From Osedax frankpressi (taxonomy: Eukaryota > Annelida > Polychaeta > Sabellida > Siboglinidae): a stretch of 64,000 bases of DNA. A program made the translations under genes and the position numbers. The stretch spans positions 26,905,694 through 26,969,693 of the forward strand of contig OZ038315.1 in assembly GCA_964035775.1 (NCBI GenBank). The letters are read 5' to 3'. Below, one piece after another: positions 1 through 12,779 of the stretch. Position 1 is the first letter of the stretch. Each line of letters begins with the position of its first letter. The notes below the pieces were generated by a model. That model did no database searches. It saw only the letters and a program-made list of their open reading frames with translations, and was not told the origin of the DNA.

Positions 1-1289
1 AGTACGCTAGAATTCTTAGTACTTCGATACTTTCATTTTAGCAGACTAAAATATATTCTTCTTTTGTATCTAAAATAACAATGAACTCGATGTATTATAA
101 GTTATTGCGGATACATTGTATAGTCTGCAGTAAGATCTGAGATACAACGGCACTTTTTATATGAAGTATACATTGTCATTACTTCTATTATATAACATTA
201 TTATAAACTTATATTACACACACTTCCTTACACCCAATACATTATAAATTATATTTTTATTATTATATAAATACTAAATATTTAACAGAATGAAGAGTAA
301 TTAGTTTTCATTGGAGATGATGTACATATGTATATTGACTGGTAGAACTATTGACAGTTTCAAATTCAGTATACTTTGTCAATACTTCTATTATATTTTT
401 ATTATGGCAAGATTAGATTGTGAACAAATTTTCTTATATAATATACGTTACCGATGATAAGATTATATCAATTATCATCGGATATATCTATATCGATCTC
501 CGGTCTAATTTGCTCTCGTTAATTTAGATGTAGATACGGTTCCAGTTTTATAACATTAGAAAATATCATTGGTCATAGAATTAAAACTATAATTACCATA
601 CAATATTCAATTCATTCACATTATTTATCAATTGATCTTTGCATCAAATATTTGTACATAATTATCATATGAGGTGATATTGTTCTTAATTCTGATTCGT
701 AATGTTTACTCATCTTAGTAAATATAGAAAACAAATATCTATAAAGTAACTTTTTAATTATAATATATAATTTAATAAGCTCATATAAATCATGATTTCA
801 TTTTAATATTTCAATAATTTCTTATTTCATTTTAATTTTTCAATAATTTATGATTTCATTTCAATTGTTAATCATTTAACAAATGCATTTGTAGTTTATT
901 TGTAATTGTATCTATATCGATACTTATATATAGTCATATTTCTCTATAGTTAAAAAATACATATATTATTTAAGTAGTGCATTAATACATTTAATTGTTT
1001 CTATAGTATATATAGTATATTAGTGATATATTATTAATATTTTCAATATTTTAAAATAACATTTATATTTATATAACCCGTAGGTGTTTATTTTATATGT
1101 AAATATACCTATCGGGTAAACTATGCATTGTGTAGAAACTTACATACAGTCATAATATTGTAATGTAGATTGTTAAAGTATATATTAAATATTATTATTG
1201 AATATTTGCTCATTTCACACACGCATAAATAATATATAATATATATATGAAAATATGTCATTAAAATATCTATTAATGGAACATACATT
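1..1289. other. AT-rich intergenic DNA, nothing recognised
   Basis: All six frames are broken by frequent stops, and I see no RNA gene, long repeat or protein motif. Only short direct and inverted AT motifs are present. Confidence 0.6.
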
Positions 1290-1536
1290 ATGGAACTTGA
1301 TCATACGTACGATGATCTACCAATAAATAATACAATAAGTGAATATAAAATAGATATTATTTTCTATATCTCAGGAATCATTACAAGGAAATTTCTTAAA
1401 CAAATTGATTGTTTTGAGTGTAAATAAGATTGCACTAAAAAATAATTTGACGAAATCGTCATTAATAGATATAAAGAACAGAAGTGGGCTGGTATCTCCA
1501 TCCAGGGATAATCTTTTATCATATGCAAATCAATAG
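1290..1536 (+). pseudogene. Decayed P-element/THAP-type DNA transposase fragment
   Basis: The first piece opens with a Met at 1290 and runs 45 codons to a TAA at 1425. It contains FYISGIITRKFLKQIDC followed by FEC. This resembles the ISG-x-V-x-RKLLKKI-x-C-x(2)-C block near the C-terminal end of P-element/THAP9-like transposases. A second piece, in another frame from about 1456, reads SSLIDIKNRSGLVSPSRDNL, like the SLI-x-IKNRGGLV-x-PS block that follows it in that family. The frame change and the stop between them show it is dead. No terminal inverted repeats or other domains (THAP finger, catalytic core) were found nearby. The family call rests on these two short blocks only. Confidence 0.55.
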
Positions 1537-2081
1537 AATCTATTTTATTTATATTACATATCGAAAATAAACTAACAAATTACAACATTAAAAGTACTAA
1601 ATTACGAATCACTAGAATTAATATCCGAAAAGAATACATTTAATGAAATAATTAATCATTAATTTTTTTGCAAACGTACCAGGATGTAATCATAGAATTA
1701 TTATTATAACAAACCTTATTTAGTATTACATAATATACATGATATATATATGTAAATGTTATAATTATATTATAACTGTTATCTCTATTAATAAAGTGAT
1801 ATAACAAATAATTTTCTAAAATAAATTCTAATCGAAATTAAAATTTATTTATATTTGTAGTAGCATAATATGGCCGATGGTGCCTCTAAAGTAGTTTATT
1901 TTATATATTATCAAAACACCCTATATAATAGGTACAATTTTTCAACAATCAAGTTTTTTAAGTTTATCTATGATTTTCATGTTGATATTTATCTGAATGA
2001 CATCAGATAATTGAATTTTATTAAGTGTAATGGATAATATTCATGATATATATATTTTTAAGTTAATTAAGTTTTTTAATT
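1537..2081. other. AT-rich spacer, nothing recognised
   Basis: No open frame, RNA or repeat could be supported between the transposase fragment and the pyrimidine array. Confidence 0.55.
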
Positions 2082-3585
2082 TAATGCCCCTCTCCCTCTC
2101 CCACTTCATCTCCCTCTCCATGCCCCTCTCCCTCTCCCTCTCCCACTCCCTCTCCCTCTTACTCTCCATCTCCATCACCCTATCCCTCTCCATCTCCCTC
2201 TCCCTCTCCCTCTCCATGCCCCTCTCCCTCTCCCACTCCCACTCCCTCTCCCTCTTACTCTCCATCTCCATCACCCTATCCCTCTCCCTCTCCCTCTCCC
2301 TCTCCATGCCCCTCTCCCTCTCCCACTCCCACTCCCTCTCCCTCTTACTCTCCATCTCCATCACCCTATCCCTCTCCATCTCCCTCTCCCTCTCCCTCTC
2401 CATGCCCCTCTCCCTCTCCCACTTCATCTCCCTCTTACTCTCCATCTCCATCACCCTATCCCTCTCCATCTCCCTCTCCATCTCCATCACCCTATCCCTC
2501 TCCATCACCCTATCCCTCTCCATCTCCCTCTCCCTCTCCCTCTCCATGCCCCTCTCCCTCTCCCACTTCATCTCCGTCTTCCTCTTACTCTCCATCTCCA
2601 TCACCCTATCCCTCTCCCTCTCCCTCTCCCTCTCCATGCCCCTCTCCCTCTCCCACTTCATCTCCCTCTCCCTCTCCATCTCCATCACCCTATCCCTCTC
2701 CATCTCCCTCTCCCTCTCCCTCTCCATGCCCCTCTCCCTCTCCCACTTCATCTCCCTCTTACTCTCCATCTCCATCACCCTATCCCTCTCCATCTCCCTC
2801 TCCATCTCCATCACCCTATCCCTCTCCATCACCCTATCCCTCTCCATCTCCCTCTCCCTCTCCCTCTCCATGCCCCTCTCCCTCTCCCTCTCCATGCCCC
2901 TCTCCCTCTCCCACTCCCACTCCCTCTCCCTCTCCCTCTCCCTCTCCATGCCCCTCTCCCTCTCCCTCTCCCTCTCCCTCTCCCTCTCCATGCCCCTCTC
3001 CCTCTCCCTCTCCCTCTCCCTCTCCATGCCCCTCTCCCTCTCCCACTCCCTCTCCCTCTCCCTCTCCCTCTCCCTCTCCCTCTCCCTCTCCCTCTCCCTC
3101 TCCATGCCCCACTCCCTCTCCCTCTCCCTCTCCATGCCCCTCTCCCTCTCCATGCCCCTCTCCCTCTCCATGCCCCTCTCCCTCTCCCTCTCCCTCTCCC
3201 TCTCCATGCCCCTCTCCCTCTCCCTCTCCATGCCCCTCTCCCTCTCCCACTCCCACTCCCTCTCCCTCTCCCTCTCCCTCTCCATGCCCCTCTCCCTCTC
3301 CCTCTCCCACTCCCACTCCCTCTCCCTCTTACTCTCCATCTCCATCACCCTATCCCTCTCCCTCTCCCTCTCCCTCTCCCTCTCCCTCTCCCTCTCCCTC
3401 TCCCTCTCCCTCTCCCTCTCCCTCTCCCTCTCCCTCTCCCTCTCCCTCTCCCTCTCCCTCTCCCTCTCCATGCCCCTCTCCCTCTCCCTCTCCCTCTCCC
3501 TCTCCCTCTCCCTCTCCCTCTCCCTCTCCCTCTCCCTCTCCCTCTCCCTCTCCCTCTCCCTCTCCCTCTCCCTCTTCCTCTTCAT
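2082..3585. repeat. 1.5-kb CCCTCT hexamer array with higher-order variants
   Basis: The + strand is almost pure pyrimidine, built on the hexamer CCCTCT. Variant words such as CATGCC, CCACTC, CCATCA and CTTACTC recur in the same order and give a higher-order structure in the left two thirds. The right end (about 3355-3570) is nearly pure hexamer. Because the unit is 6 bp, several frames stay open on both strands (Ser-Leu on +, Arg-Glu on -); these look like products of the repeat rather than genes. The tail from 3570 to 3730 is a degenerate CT-rich continuation. A homopurine/homopyrimidine run this long could adopt triplex (H-DNA) structure. Confidence 0.95.
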
Positions 3586-3730
3586 ATTCCTCTTCTTCTT
3601 CTTTTTCTTCTTTGTCTACTTCTTCCTCTTCCCTCTCTCACTCCCTTACTCTGCCACTCCCTCTTCTCTCCCACTCCATCCCCTCTCCCCCTCCCTACCC
3701 CACTCCCTCTTTTCTCCCCTCTCCCTTTAA

Positions 3731-5189
3731 ATAGTATTCTACTACTCTAGCGATCTCTCTAAATTTGATTACTTATAAATAATTTCAAGAATACTGTAGA
3801 TAATATTAGGTATAGGTTATATTCATATCATTATTAATTAGATTTTTGTTCTTTAATTTGTATTCTATACATATATTAATATGATTAATATTATGTAGTT
3901 AATAATTCATATTTATTAAAGTATAATATAAAACATGTAATTGTTAATATAATGCATTTCAATAAATTAGAATTTAAAATAATGTCTACATATTTTTAAT
4001 ATATGTTAAGAAAAAATTAATAAATATGAATATAATTTAACTGTAATTACTCGAGATAATTGATATAACATAATCGTATCTAATTACAAATTAAACTTGT
4101 AAAAAACTAATGAGATTATTACAATAAAAACATGTATAGATTTATGATATTTTATAATAATGATAATAACACTAATTTATATAAATTCATATTTTTATAA
4201 TGATCAGAAATTATTTTTATAAATATATGATATCTATTATCTATATTCGTTAAAACAAACATGATATGATCCAGAATTCTACTAATATTAAGAAAATAAA
4301 TACTAATCAATTGTAAAGTAATATATTGTGAATATAACGTAATTAGAATTGATCTCTCTATATATATATATATATATATATAAATATATATATATTATAT
4401 ATATATATAACATTTTTATTTAATCTTTTTTAATATTGATGGGTACATATATGAAATTATTAATATTGTGATAGTAATTTATTTATATAGCTAATATAGA
4501 TATACCATATTTATAATTTAACATATATATTATATATACATCATAATTTCAATAATTTAATACCATATATTAAACAATTTTAAATCTCATTAAAATCAGC
4601 AATAGTATCTATAATAATATAGTTATGTGTGCATGAATCAATTGACCATTCATTATATATGAATAATAGAGGTTAATTTTAATATGAAAATAAATTCCTA
4701 ATAAACATGTGTGTATATAAATTATTATGACTAGTTTTGTTGATTGGATGATATTTTGATAATAATATAATAATACATAAATTATTTTATTTATGTAATA
4801 AACTAGGTTATTTCTGCGTATTTAACAATACATTATAATAAAAGAGATAAACAAATGAAATGCTATACGGTATATCAAAAATGAGCATTTGAAATGAAGG
4901 ATATTAAAAAAATGTCATCTAGTCTAGTTAATAATTCCGAGATATGTATAAAGGATCTATGTTGTAGTCATGTTTCATTTAGTATAGAAATATGTTTAAT
5001 ATAATATATATTATCATGACATGCATTAGACTCTAAATGAGTCATTCAATGTATTACTATTCATTAGAAATTTACCCACCGAACTCTCGCCATATAGTGA
5101 TTCAGAGATTTGGCAATTCTTCTAAATATCGCTAATATGCATTGTGTATTATATTCACATTGCACTGAATGTTATGCATAATGACTCAA
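3731..5189. other. AT-rich DNA with a short TA run
   Basis: No coding or RNA signal was recognised. A TA dinucleotide run lies near 4353-4408. Any N-terminal exons of the helicase gene downstream would have to lie here or further upstream, but none could be identified. Confidence 0.55.
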
Positions 5190-5399
5190 AAAATGAAATG
5201 TGTATCCATCTACATATAAAAAACGACATTATATTATGGGTGAATTAATCTTTTTTTTTTTACATATTTTGACAATATACATCACTTATTAACCTATAAT
5301 TTAATATATAATATAACTTTTAATATATAAATTACCATAAAATAATATAAATCTACGGTATTCATGTAGTATTTTATAAAAAAAATTATTATAATATTT

Positions 5400-5770
5400 A
5401 AAACGAATAATATCATGTTAAACTTCGTAGCTAAAATGAATACATCCAGATGTAAATATAATCTTTATGCTGACGACAAATGACTCACTACTGAACTCTA
5501 CAAAATCAGAAATCATCAATATATCCACTGTTATAATAAATATAGAACCTGTATTCCCAAAAATTTTCATAAATGACATGCCGATAAAACTATCTTTCTC
5601 GATAAAATATCTTGGAGTAAAATTTGACAACAAATTAAACTTTGACCAGCATATTTTTTCACTGAAACAGACCACTAATTATAATGCAACTGTACTTACA
5701 CATTCGTTAATACTATCTCGACTATATTATTGCCATACTTTACTCACTGGACAGACTCAAAAGATTTAAC
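5400..5770 (+). mobile_element. CR1/L2-type LINE fragment, end of reverse transcriptase
   Basis: One frame reads NSTKSEIINIS, then KYLGVKFDNKLNFDQHI, then LSRLYYCHTLL. This is the usual order (SKTEI, KYLGV-x-FD, SRLDYCNSLL) just after the catalytic YADD region in CR1/L2/Jockey-type reverse transcriptases. The catalytic part, endonuclease and 3' tail are absent. The same fragment is in copy 2 (27960-28380), so it inserted before the duplication. It is a dead remnant directly upstream of the helicase exons. Confidence 0.8.
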
Positions 5771-5858
5771 GAAATTATTAATAGTATATCCGACTAATTT
5801 ATAAACTCAAAAAATATGACTAACTACAAGTATTACGGACCTACCTTTCTTATAATAT

Positions 5859-5903
<45 letters not shown>

Positions 5904-6242
5904 TTTTATAAATGTATGTAGACAATTTAAATCTAAAATTGAAGGTGTATTTAATATTTATTTATATTAATATTTATATATATCACATTTATTTTTATAA
6001 GTATATATTTAAATAATCAAATATATTTTATATGAATATCATACATTTCATAGATTGTTAAAGATAAAACAATCAAGTCCTAAATATGGAAAAATTGGAA
6101 GGACTTTTTAAAGATTGTAATAGTTAGTAAATAGATATGATATTATTAATATCTGTTGATAACTACTATCTCAAAATATACTAATTAATGGAATTATATA
6201 TACATAGTTATCGTAACTAATATTATTATTTCAATATTTCAG

Positions 6243-8431
6243 TTACTGATGAGTTTCTAGTCTCTGGTGTAGGTATGTATAACATATTTATTTACCATCA
6301 TATTTAATACACAATTATCGAAATATCAACATATATCACAACATATATATTATAATAATATATTTTAAGTTATTAAGTGTTTGTAAATCTAATTATTATA
6401 ATTATTAACATAACTTATTAACTAGAATGTAAAAGATGCAAATCAACTATGCATAATTCAACGCAATGTCCTCTCATGAAAAGAAGAAGTAATTATATCC
6501 CTAGTTTGCCCACATATATTGAAATATTCAACAAAATAGAAATGAAGGGTGGATTTTCAGAATTCATCCAAGAAAGTGAATATAAAGTGACCAACATGAA
6601 AAAAAAGATTGTTGATTTCAAACCGCTACTGAGGTTTATACTAAATTCATAACATTAGTTAACAATTTTATTACAATAATGATTTATAATATTTTTAAAT
6701 TAGTAATATAACTACAATGTGGCAATGTTGATTATGTTAATCAACTTGCCACATTGCTGGTCTATCAGGAAATTATAATCTGATAATAATTTTGACAAAT
6801 ATTAAGTATGTTTTTGAAATATCAAATAATTCTATTACATTCCAAATATAATTTTATAACCTACTTTTCGATTAACGCCTTTCCTATATTTCTATGATAT
6901 GGCTGCTTACTTTTTTAATAAACATTTTTTTTTGATTTTTGTAAAACATTATTCCTTCAATAATATTAATATATGTTGGTTGTGCATTTGATTTAAAATT
7001 CATTTAAAATTTTGTTAAATGAATATGATTGGTTGATTTGCAAATTTAATAAATAATACATGATTGGTGGATATATGAAGTTACCATCCGTGTAACCATG
7101 AGTATAAAGGTCAATAGAAATTATCTAAAAAAATAGAAAAAACAATGAATAAAATTTTAATTTTGTTCTATTCACTTTATTAATTATATTTTAAATAGTA
7201 ATATAATAATTGTGCTATACTGAGCTCATTAATTAAATAATTTACAATTTTCAAATTTATTTGCACATATATTGATGTATTTTTAATATTTAATTCAAAA
7301 TGGCCGATTTAAAATATCAAATGAATACGATACTGTAATTATTGTATTCTATCTGAATGTTTTATTAATATTTTATTTTGACCAGTGATTATGTAAATCA
7401 AAGCTATAATAAGTTAAAATATATAGCTGTTCATCTTAATATAACAAACTTAATATAATAAACATCTTAATTTATAAATAAAAATTGACACTCTACCCCA
7501 TTATTATAATAATTATAGATATATTAACTTCTTATTAAAATAATATTTCTTAGGTTATTAATAGATAATTGTTTAAATAATTGTTTAAGAATATTATTCT
7601 CTTAAATTTAAATTAAACAAATTAACATATATCATAATAAATAACATAATATATTATCTATGTAAAGATTCAATGAAGCAAACCTTCACTATCAAGTTAA
7701 AGATAATATTATAAAAAGACTAAAATACAAATATCCGACAAATTTTCAAAAATGTGTGATACCTATTATTCAGAAAGGAAGAGATGTACTCGCACGTTCT
7801 GAAACTGGATCTGGTAAAACTGTTTGTGATTTTATATTTATAATCAAATGGAAGAAGAAAAGTATTTTTATTTAAACTATATTGAAACTAGATATTTATT
7901 TTTTATTATATTGTATACAATATAATTATCCTATAGGATAATATATATATTATATATTATAATTATAACGTTACTTTGTAGGTTGGAATATTAGCTCCTG
8001 TTATCAGTCGTATAATTAATATTAATGAAGATTATCTAAGTTATGTGAAATGTATTATAATATTACCAACCAGGGAATTATGTAGACAAGTTAGAACATA
8101 TTGTGTATAGCTAATATTTTGATAATAATGAATAAATGTAGTACAAATCTTAGATACGAATACGATATGTTGCTACTTTAACTACTAATACACCACTATA
8201 CAATAATCTTTATACATATCAAGTTGTACATATGCGCACTCGCCCTCGCTTATGGAACTGACGTCAACATAATATGTATTTATGGAGGAACTCATACCAA
8301 CACATGTATACAAGATGTACAGGGAAATCCTGATATTGTTGTAGCAACTCCTGGTAGATTGAATGACTTTATTAATAACCAATTGGTTTAGTTAATAGTA
8401 TGTTGATGTAAATTATTATTTTTATATATGT

Positions 8432-8466
<35 letters not shown>

Positions 8467-9274
8467 ATATTCTGAAGATTGATGTAAGCAAATGCAAATA
8501 CTTTATTGTGGATGAAGCAGATGTTATGGTGGATAAATTTAAATTAGAATTAAAAAGTATTAAAAAGAATTTACCACATAGCAAAAATGACGAATCTGGT
8601 AAAATAATGCAGACAATAATGTTCAGGTAGGATACACATATTATGTAAACTTAAGTACATTTTATATTATATGTTCATATTATTAACATATTATAAACAT
8701 TTTATATTTGTTATTATATTTCTCAATTTATATATATATATATTATATTTTAACTAAATGTTATATTTTTAATACATATTTACAATATTATTTCTGATTA
8801 ATTTTAGCGCAACATTTTGTTCAAGTGAATTTAAAATTTTTGAAAATTACCTCCGTAAATTCACTTATGTGAATGTAGGCTTATCAAAAGGAGCTAGTAA
8901 TACAATTACACAGCACATTATACCCGTTACACAGCAAAACAAACTAATCTACTTATTGAAATTAATAGACGATGTAAAAGGTTCAATATAAATAAAAGAT
9001 CAATAAAAAAATTATAATTAAATTATATTAAACTGATAATATATATATATATATAATATTAAAAATATATATTATATTTTACTAATTCGATGATTTAAAA
9101 ACAGAGAAATCACATATTAATAAAGTTATTATTTTTGTTAAAAGTATAAATATATGTGACATTTTAAAAACGATTATTAAAAATCACTTTGAGGAGAATA
9201 AAAAAGATAAAAATGATGTAAATAATATACACAGGTTATTATTTTAACTTTCACACCTTTAGAGAGTGTAATTG

Positions 9275-9305
<31 letters not shown>

Positions 9306-10920
9306 CTTTTTTGTTCTATTGTATTTATATTATATATACGTTTTTTAACATTGCCAGTTATTGTTCCCAAGAAGAAAGGGAAAATATTTTAACAAAATTA
9401 AAAAATAGAGATTTTAAATTTCTAATTGCAACTGATGTATTAGCTAAAGGAATAGACATCGAAAACGTTGACGTAAGTATTTATATGTATTTATTAGAAA
9501 AGTTTTTAAACAATTATAATGAATATTATTTACTGGTGATATTGATGTTTATTCTTACATAAATTACATCTGTCTATTAACTATTTGCCCAACAGTTGGT
9601 AATTCAATTCGATGTAGCTCATTCAATTGACACTTATATCCACCGAATTGGTAGGAGTGGTAGATGCGGTCAACCAGGAACTTCTATAACGTTTTTTGAT
9701 AGTTTGACTGATAATTTTCGCCAAAAAATATACGAAGACTCCATAGATTTGACAAAGTGTACAGTTAAAAATAAGAAAAAAATGTCTCGACTGTTGATAG
9801 AGGTGTTGTCCGAGGTTGGTTTAATATAAGAATTTATAAAATTTAAAGAAAAACATCTGATTTATATAATTAACATTTATTTTATTAGACATACAATATT
9901 TTTTCAATATGAAGATTAAACGTATATTACTTCATATTCCCATTTGATATTTATTATAATAAATTCTTGATATTTTTTATAATTATAAAATTATTTATAT
10001 AAATAATTCTATACAACTTTTAACATTTCATATACAAATTCTACAAATTAATTGATTACTATTGCAACTGATGTATTAGCTTAATATAGAAATATTAATA
10101 ATAGATTAATATTAATATAGGAATATTAATAATAGATTAATATTAATATAGGAATATTAATAATAGATTAATATTAATATAGGAATATTAATAATAGATT
10201 AATATTAATATAGAAATATTAATAATAGATTAATATTAATATAGCAATATTAATAATAGATTAATATTAATATAGGAATATTAATAATAGATTAATATTA
10301 ATATAGTAATATAGTAATATTAATAATAGATTAATATTAATATAGGAATATTAATAATAGATTAATATTAATATAGGAATATTAATAATAGATTAATATT
10401 AATAATAGATTAAAACTAATTTAGATACTAAAAATAGATCAATAATAATATATATGCTAATAATAGTTGTTGGTAATCTATATTACTAAAAGTACATAAT
10501 TTTAAAATAGTTCATAATCTTATATTAAAAATAATATTTTTACTTTAGATATTACTTTCTTACTTATTATTTAAGATTATAGCTAACATTATTAGATTCA
10601 TTTTGAATTATATAAGAGAAATTATCTCTGTAATTATAATAATGTTGTTATGTTCATTTTAAAATTAATACTATATTAATATTGTAATTGTATAATAATT
10701 AATTTATAAACTATAAGTTAATCCCCATTCCATCTATCTTATTATATTATATTAATTTTTATAATTTAGAGTGAAATATCTCAATAAATGAATTGTTTTA
10801 ATATCGATTATTTATATAATTATTTATATAATTAAGATATAAATTTATATTCAGTGTAATCAAGAAGTTCCGAAATGGCTGGAGGATTTGGCATTTAAAA
10901 CAAGGAAACGTGTCTTATAA
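6243..10920 (+). CDS. Vasa/DDX4-like DEAD-box RNA helicase with CCHC knuckle (copy 1, intact, 5' incomplete)
   Basis: Inferred exons: 6243-6272, 6426-6633, 7668-7821, 7982-8089, 8224-8385, 8478-8626, 8808-8980, 9105-9234, 9358-9472, 9596-9814, 10855-10920 (stop TAA at 10918). All have GT/AG borders and matching phases, giving about 504 codons. In order they encode a CX2CX4HX4C zinc knuckle (CKRCKSTMHNSTQC), the Q-motif region (FNEANL, PTNFQ), motif I SETGSGKT, Ia PTRELCRQ, the TPGRL motif, II VDEAD, III SAT, V ATDVLAKGIDI, VI HRIGRSGRCG and a Vasa-like tail QEVPKWLEDLAF. ATP-binding and hydrolysis residues are all present. Vasa proteins are germline ATP-dependent RNA helicases of the piRNA/nuage system. 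The first coding exon was not found upstream. A polyadenylation hexamer AATAAA lies at 11079. It could instead be another DDX3/DDX4 relative; the knuckle plus the PxWLE tail favour DDX4. Confidence 0.85.
6715..6757. repeat. Imperfect stem-loop inside helicase intron
   Basis: CAATGTGGCAA near 6715 pairs with TTGCCACATTG near 6747. Inner arms TTGATTA and TAATCAA flank a 3-base loop. It lies at the left edge of the block of about 0.8 kb that is present only in copy 1 of the duplication, so it may be a terminal structure of an inserted element. Confidence 0.6.
10061..10081 (+). repeat. 21-nt copy of helicase motif V exon sequence
   Basis: Bases 10061-10081 match 9425-9445, which code for the motif V core in exon 9358-9472. 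The match is exact over 21 bases and is missing at the equivalent place in duplication copy 2. It directly abuts the start of the 31-bp tandem array. Confidence 0.75.
10082..10410. repeat. 31-bp AT-rich tandem array, about 10 copies
   Basis: The unit is AATATTAATAATAGATTAAT followed by ATTAATATAGG, with single-base variants (GG, GAA or GC at one site). It lies in the last helicase intron of copy 1. Copy 2 has only a few short ATTAAT words at this place, so the array grew or inserted after the duplication. Confidence 0.9.
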
Positions 10921-11399
10921 TACTTATAATACTTTAATTCATATAAGTTCATATATAATTATTTTTCTTATAAAGTTTTATTTTCTTTTAAAAGTGTAAA
11001 TTTATATTTGTATATCGAATTCCTTATTAATATTTTAATGTTATGTCTGCTTTAGTAAGAATTTTATTATTATAATGGAATAAATAATTAAAAATTCACA
11101 TCCGACATTTACATATTTATTTATATTTATTTATAGTAGCTTCGTTATTTAATTTGAAGTTTTGTAGTATTTTGTAATTAATAATTTTAATATCTAACTT
11201 TCTATTTCAAACAACTTAACTACTACACATTTACATAAAGTGGGTATAAAAATATCGAACTCAATGATGAAAATGAAATGGAACCTCGTGTAAACGCATC
11301 CCTTAATACTATATTCTAAATAGTATATCTGGACATTATTAACATGGATTGGAAAAGTATAGTATAGGTTTAATGATGGAATAAATATCAAAATGTGTG

Positions 11400-11800
11400 T
11401 TAGGTGATAAGCATGGCCAGCAGGTGGCGGTTGTGTATGATAATTGTGGCTTATACGTACGATGTTTAGACGAATTGTTTAACTGACGTAAATAAGAGAA
11501 ATGAGTGTTCACTAGTTCGTAACGGTACTCTATACGTGAAACACACGACATGTATCAAACGACAATAAAGCACGCCATGCGTTTTTAAAATATTTAACAT
11601 ATTACGTTAGGCCACACATAGAAATACAACAATATAGATTAACTACAAGATCGACAGATGAAGGTTTCTTCTGGGTGTTCCATGCTGAATAGATCTCCGG
11701 TGGTCGTTTCACCCGCTGACTGCGTCGAGGTACAATTTCAGGGGTATCCGTGTGAGAAAACGGTAATAGTTGTTGATCTGTTAGGCTGGGAGTAGATATC
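11400..11800 (-). mobile_element. LTR-retroelement fossil, end of pol
   Basis: On the minus strand a short stretch (about 11740-11600) reads RRSQRVKRPPEIYSAW. This resembles the basic RRSxRxRRPPxxY stretch often found at the very end of Ty3/Gypsy-type pol or integrase proteins. Base composition between 11400 and 11800 is clearly less AT-rich than the flanks. The rest of the element was not recognised; the downstream piece could be LTR sequence but has no partner in the window. It is an old, broken remnant and the boundaries are approximate. Confidence 0.45.
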
Positions 11801-12779
11801 GGGTGGGTTTATGTTATATTCTTTATAAGTATTTACGGATATCATTGTTCTTTATTCTTTGTTTCTCTTCTGAATTTGAATAGTCCGTTTTTTTGTAGTC
11901 CGTTTGAATATGCCTATCTTGTAGAATATGGATATTCCATGAGGTAACTGAAGTAGATCTGTAGTTGTATTCCATCATAGGAGTTTACGATACATTTCCC
12001 AGAGTATCATTCTATGAATATGATTGCGGATAATGTTGAGGTTGGGTTAGGGATAGGTTGATGTCGAGGTTGAGGTTAATATAGGTATGGCACTACCTTA
12101 TTATATACTCTATCCATTACTCATCAATAAATATATAACTCTATCTATAAATTATGAGTATTATATAGCTTTTATTAGCTTTATTTAATTTATCACAATA
12201 TTAATTATTATGATATAAACTAAATTGTTTTTAATAATTAGTTATATTATTACACAGGACATTTATAAATTAAATTTTAATTGGTTACTGAAATATTTCT
12301 TATAATCTACTCGAAAACACTACTAGGTGAAAGGTAGAATATATGCCTAATTAAGTTTAGCAGAATAGTAATGTAGTGCTCTCTAAGACACATTATTGAA
12401 TTCACATATTAAGTAAATATTTATTTTAAAATAAATAATTGATATTCATTGATTAATATTTATGAAACTTAAAATAATAAATTTATATTAAAAATAAGTT
12501 TAGATTCGTGTGTCAAATTAAAAATAATACAAATTATTGTATTTATGTGTACGTAATATATAATAAACTAACGAAAATATAAATATATTGTTAATTGAGC
12601 CATTATTTTTAGGTACCTAGTATTTGTAGAGGTATCTAGTATTTATATGACCATTTTAAAAAATGATTTAAAATGATATATTTGTATATATTAATTAACA
12701 TAAAAATTGAACATAAATTATATTATTTAAATAAAGCTACAAATTCAAGAATAAATATAAAGTTACTATTTTAAAAAAT
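11801..12779. other. AT-rich DNA, nothing recognised
   Basis: The first 300 bases are less AT-rich and may belong to the adjoining element fossil. The rest has no open frame, RNA or repeat I can support. Confidence 0.5.

Larger units (their letters stand above)
5190..11342 (+). repeat. Segmental duplication, copy 1 (partner about 27706-32850)
   Basis: This block aligns co-linearly with about 27706-32850 through a LINE fragment, eleven helicase exons, their introns and 3' flanking DNA, including a shared TA run in the intron after exon e. Copy 1 is about 1 kb longer. Most of the difference is a block of roughly 0.8 kb in the intron at about 6720-7515 and the 31-bp repeat array at 10082-10410, both missing from copy 2. 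Introns are similar as well as exons, so this is a genomic duplication and not retrotransposition. Confidence 0.85.

Noticed and set aside
2030-3730. Ser/Leu-rich 566-codon + frame, Arg/Glu 514-codon and Gly/Glu 160-codon minus frames
   Set aside because: All are translations of the pyrimidine hexamer array; the unit of 6 bp keeps all registers open.
6449-6652. A separate 67-residue gene
   Set aside because: It is the helicase knuckle exon read through its donor (GTTTAT at 6634) into a stop in the intron; splicing there restores the Vasa-like sequence.
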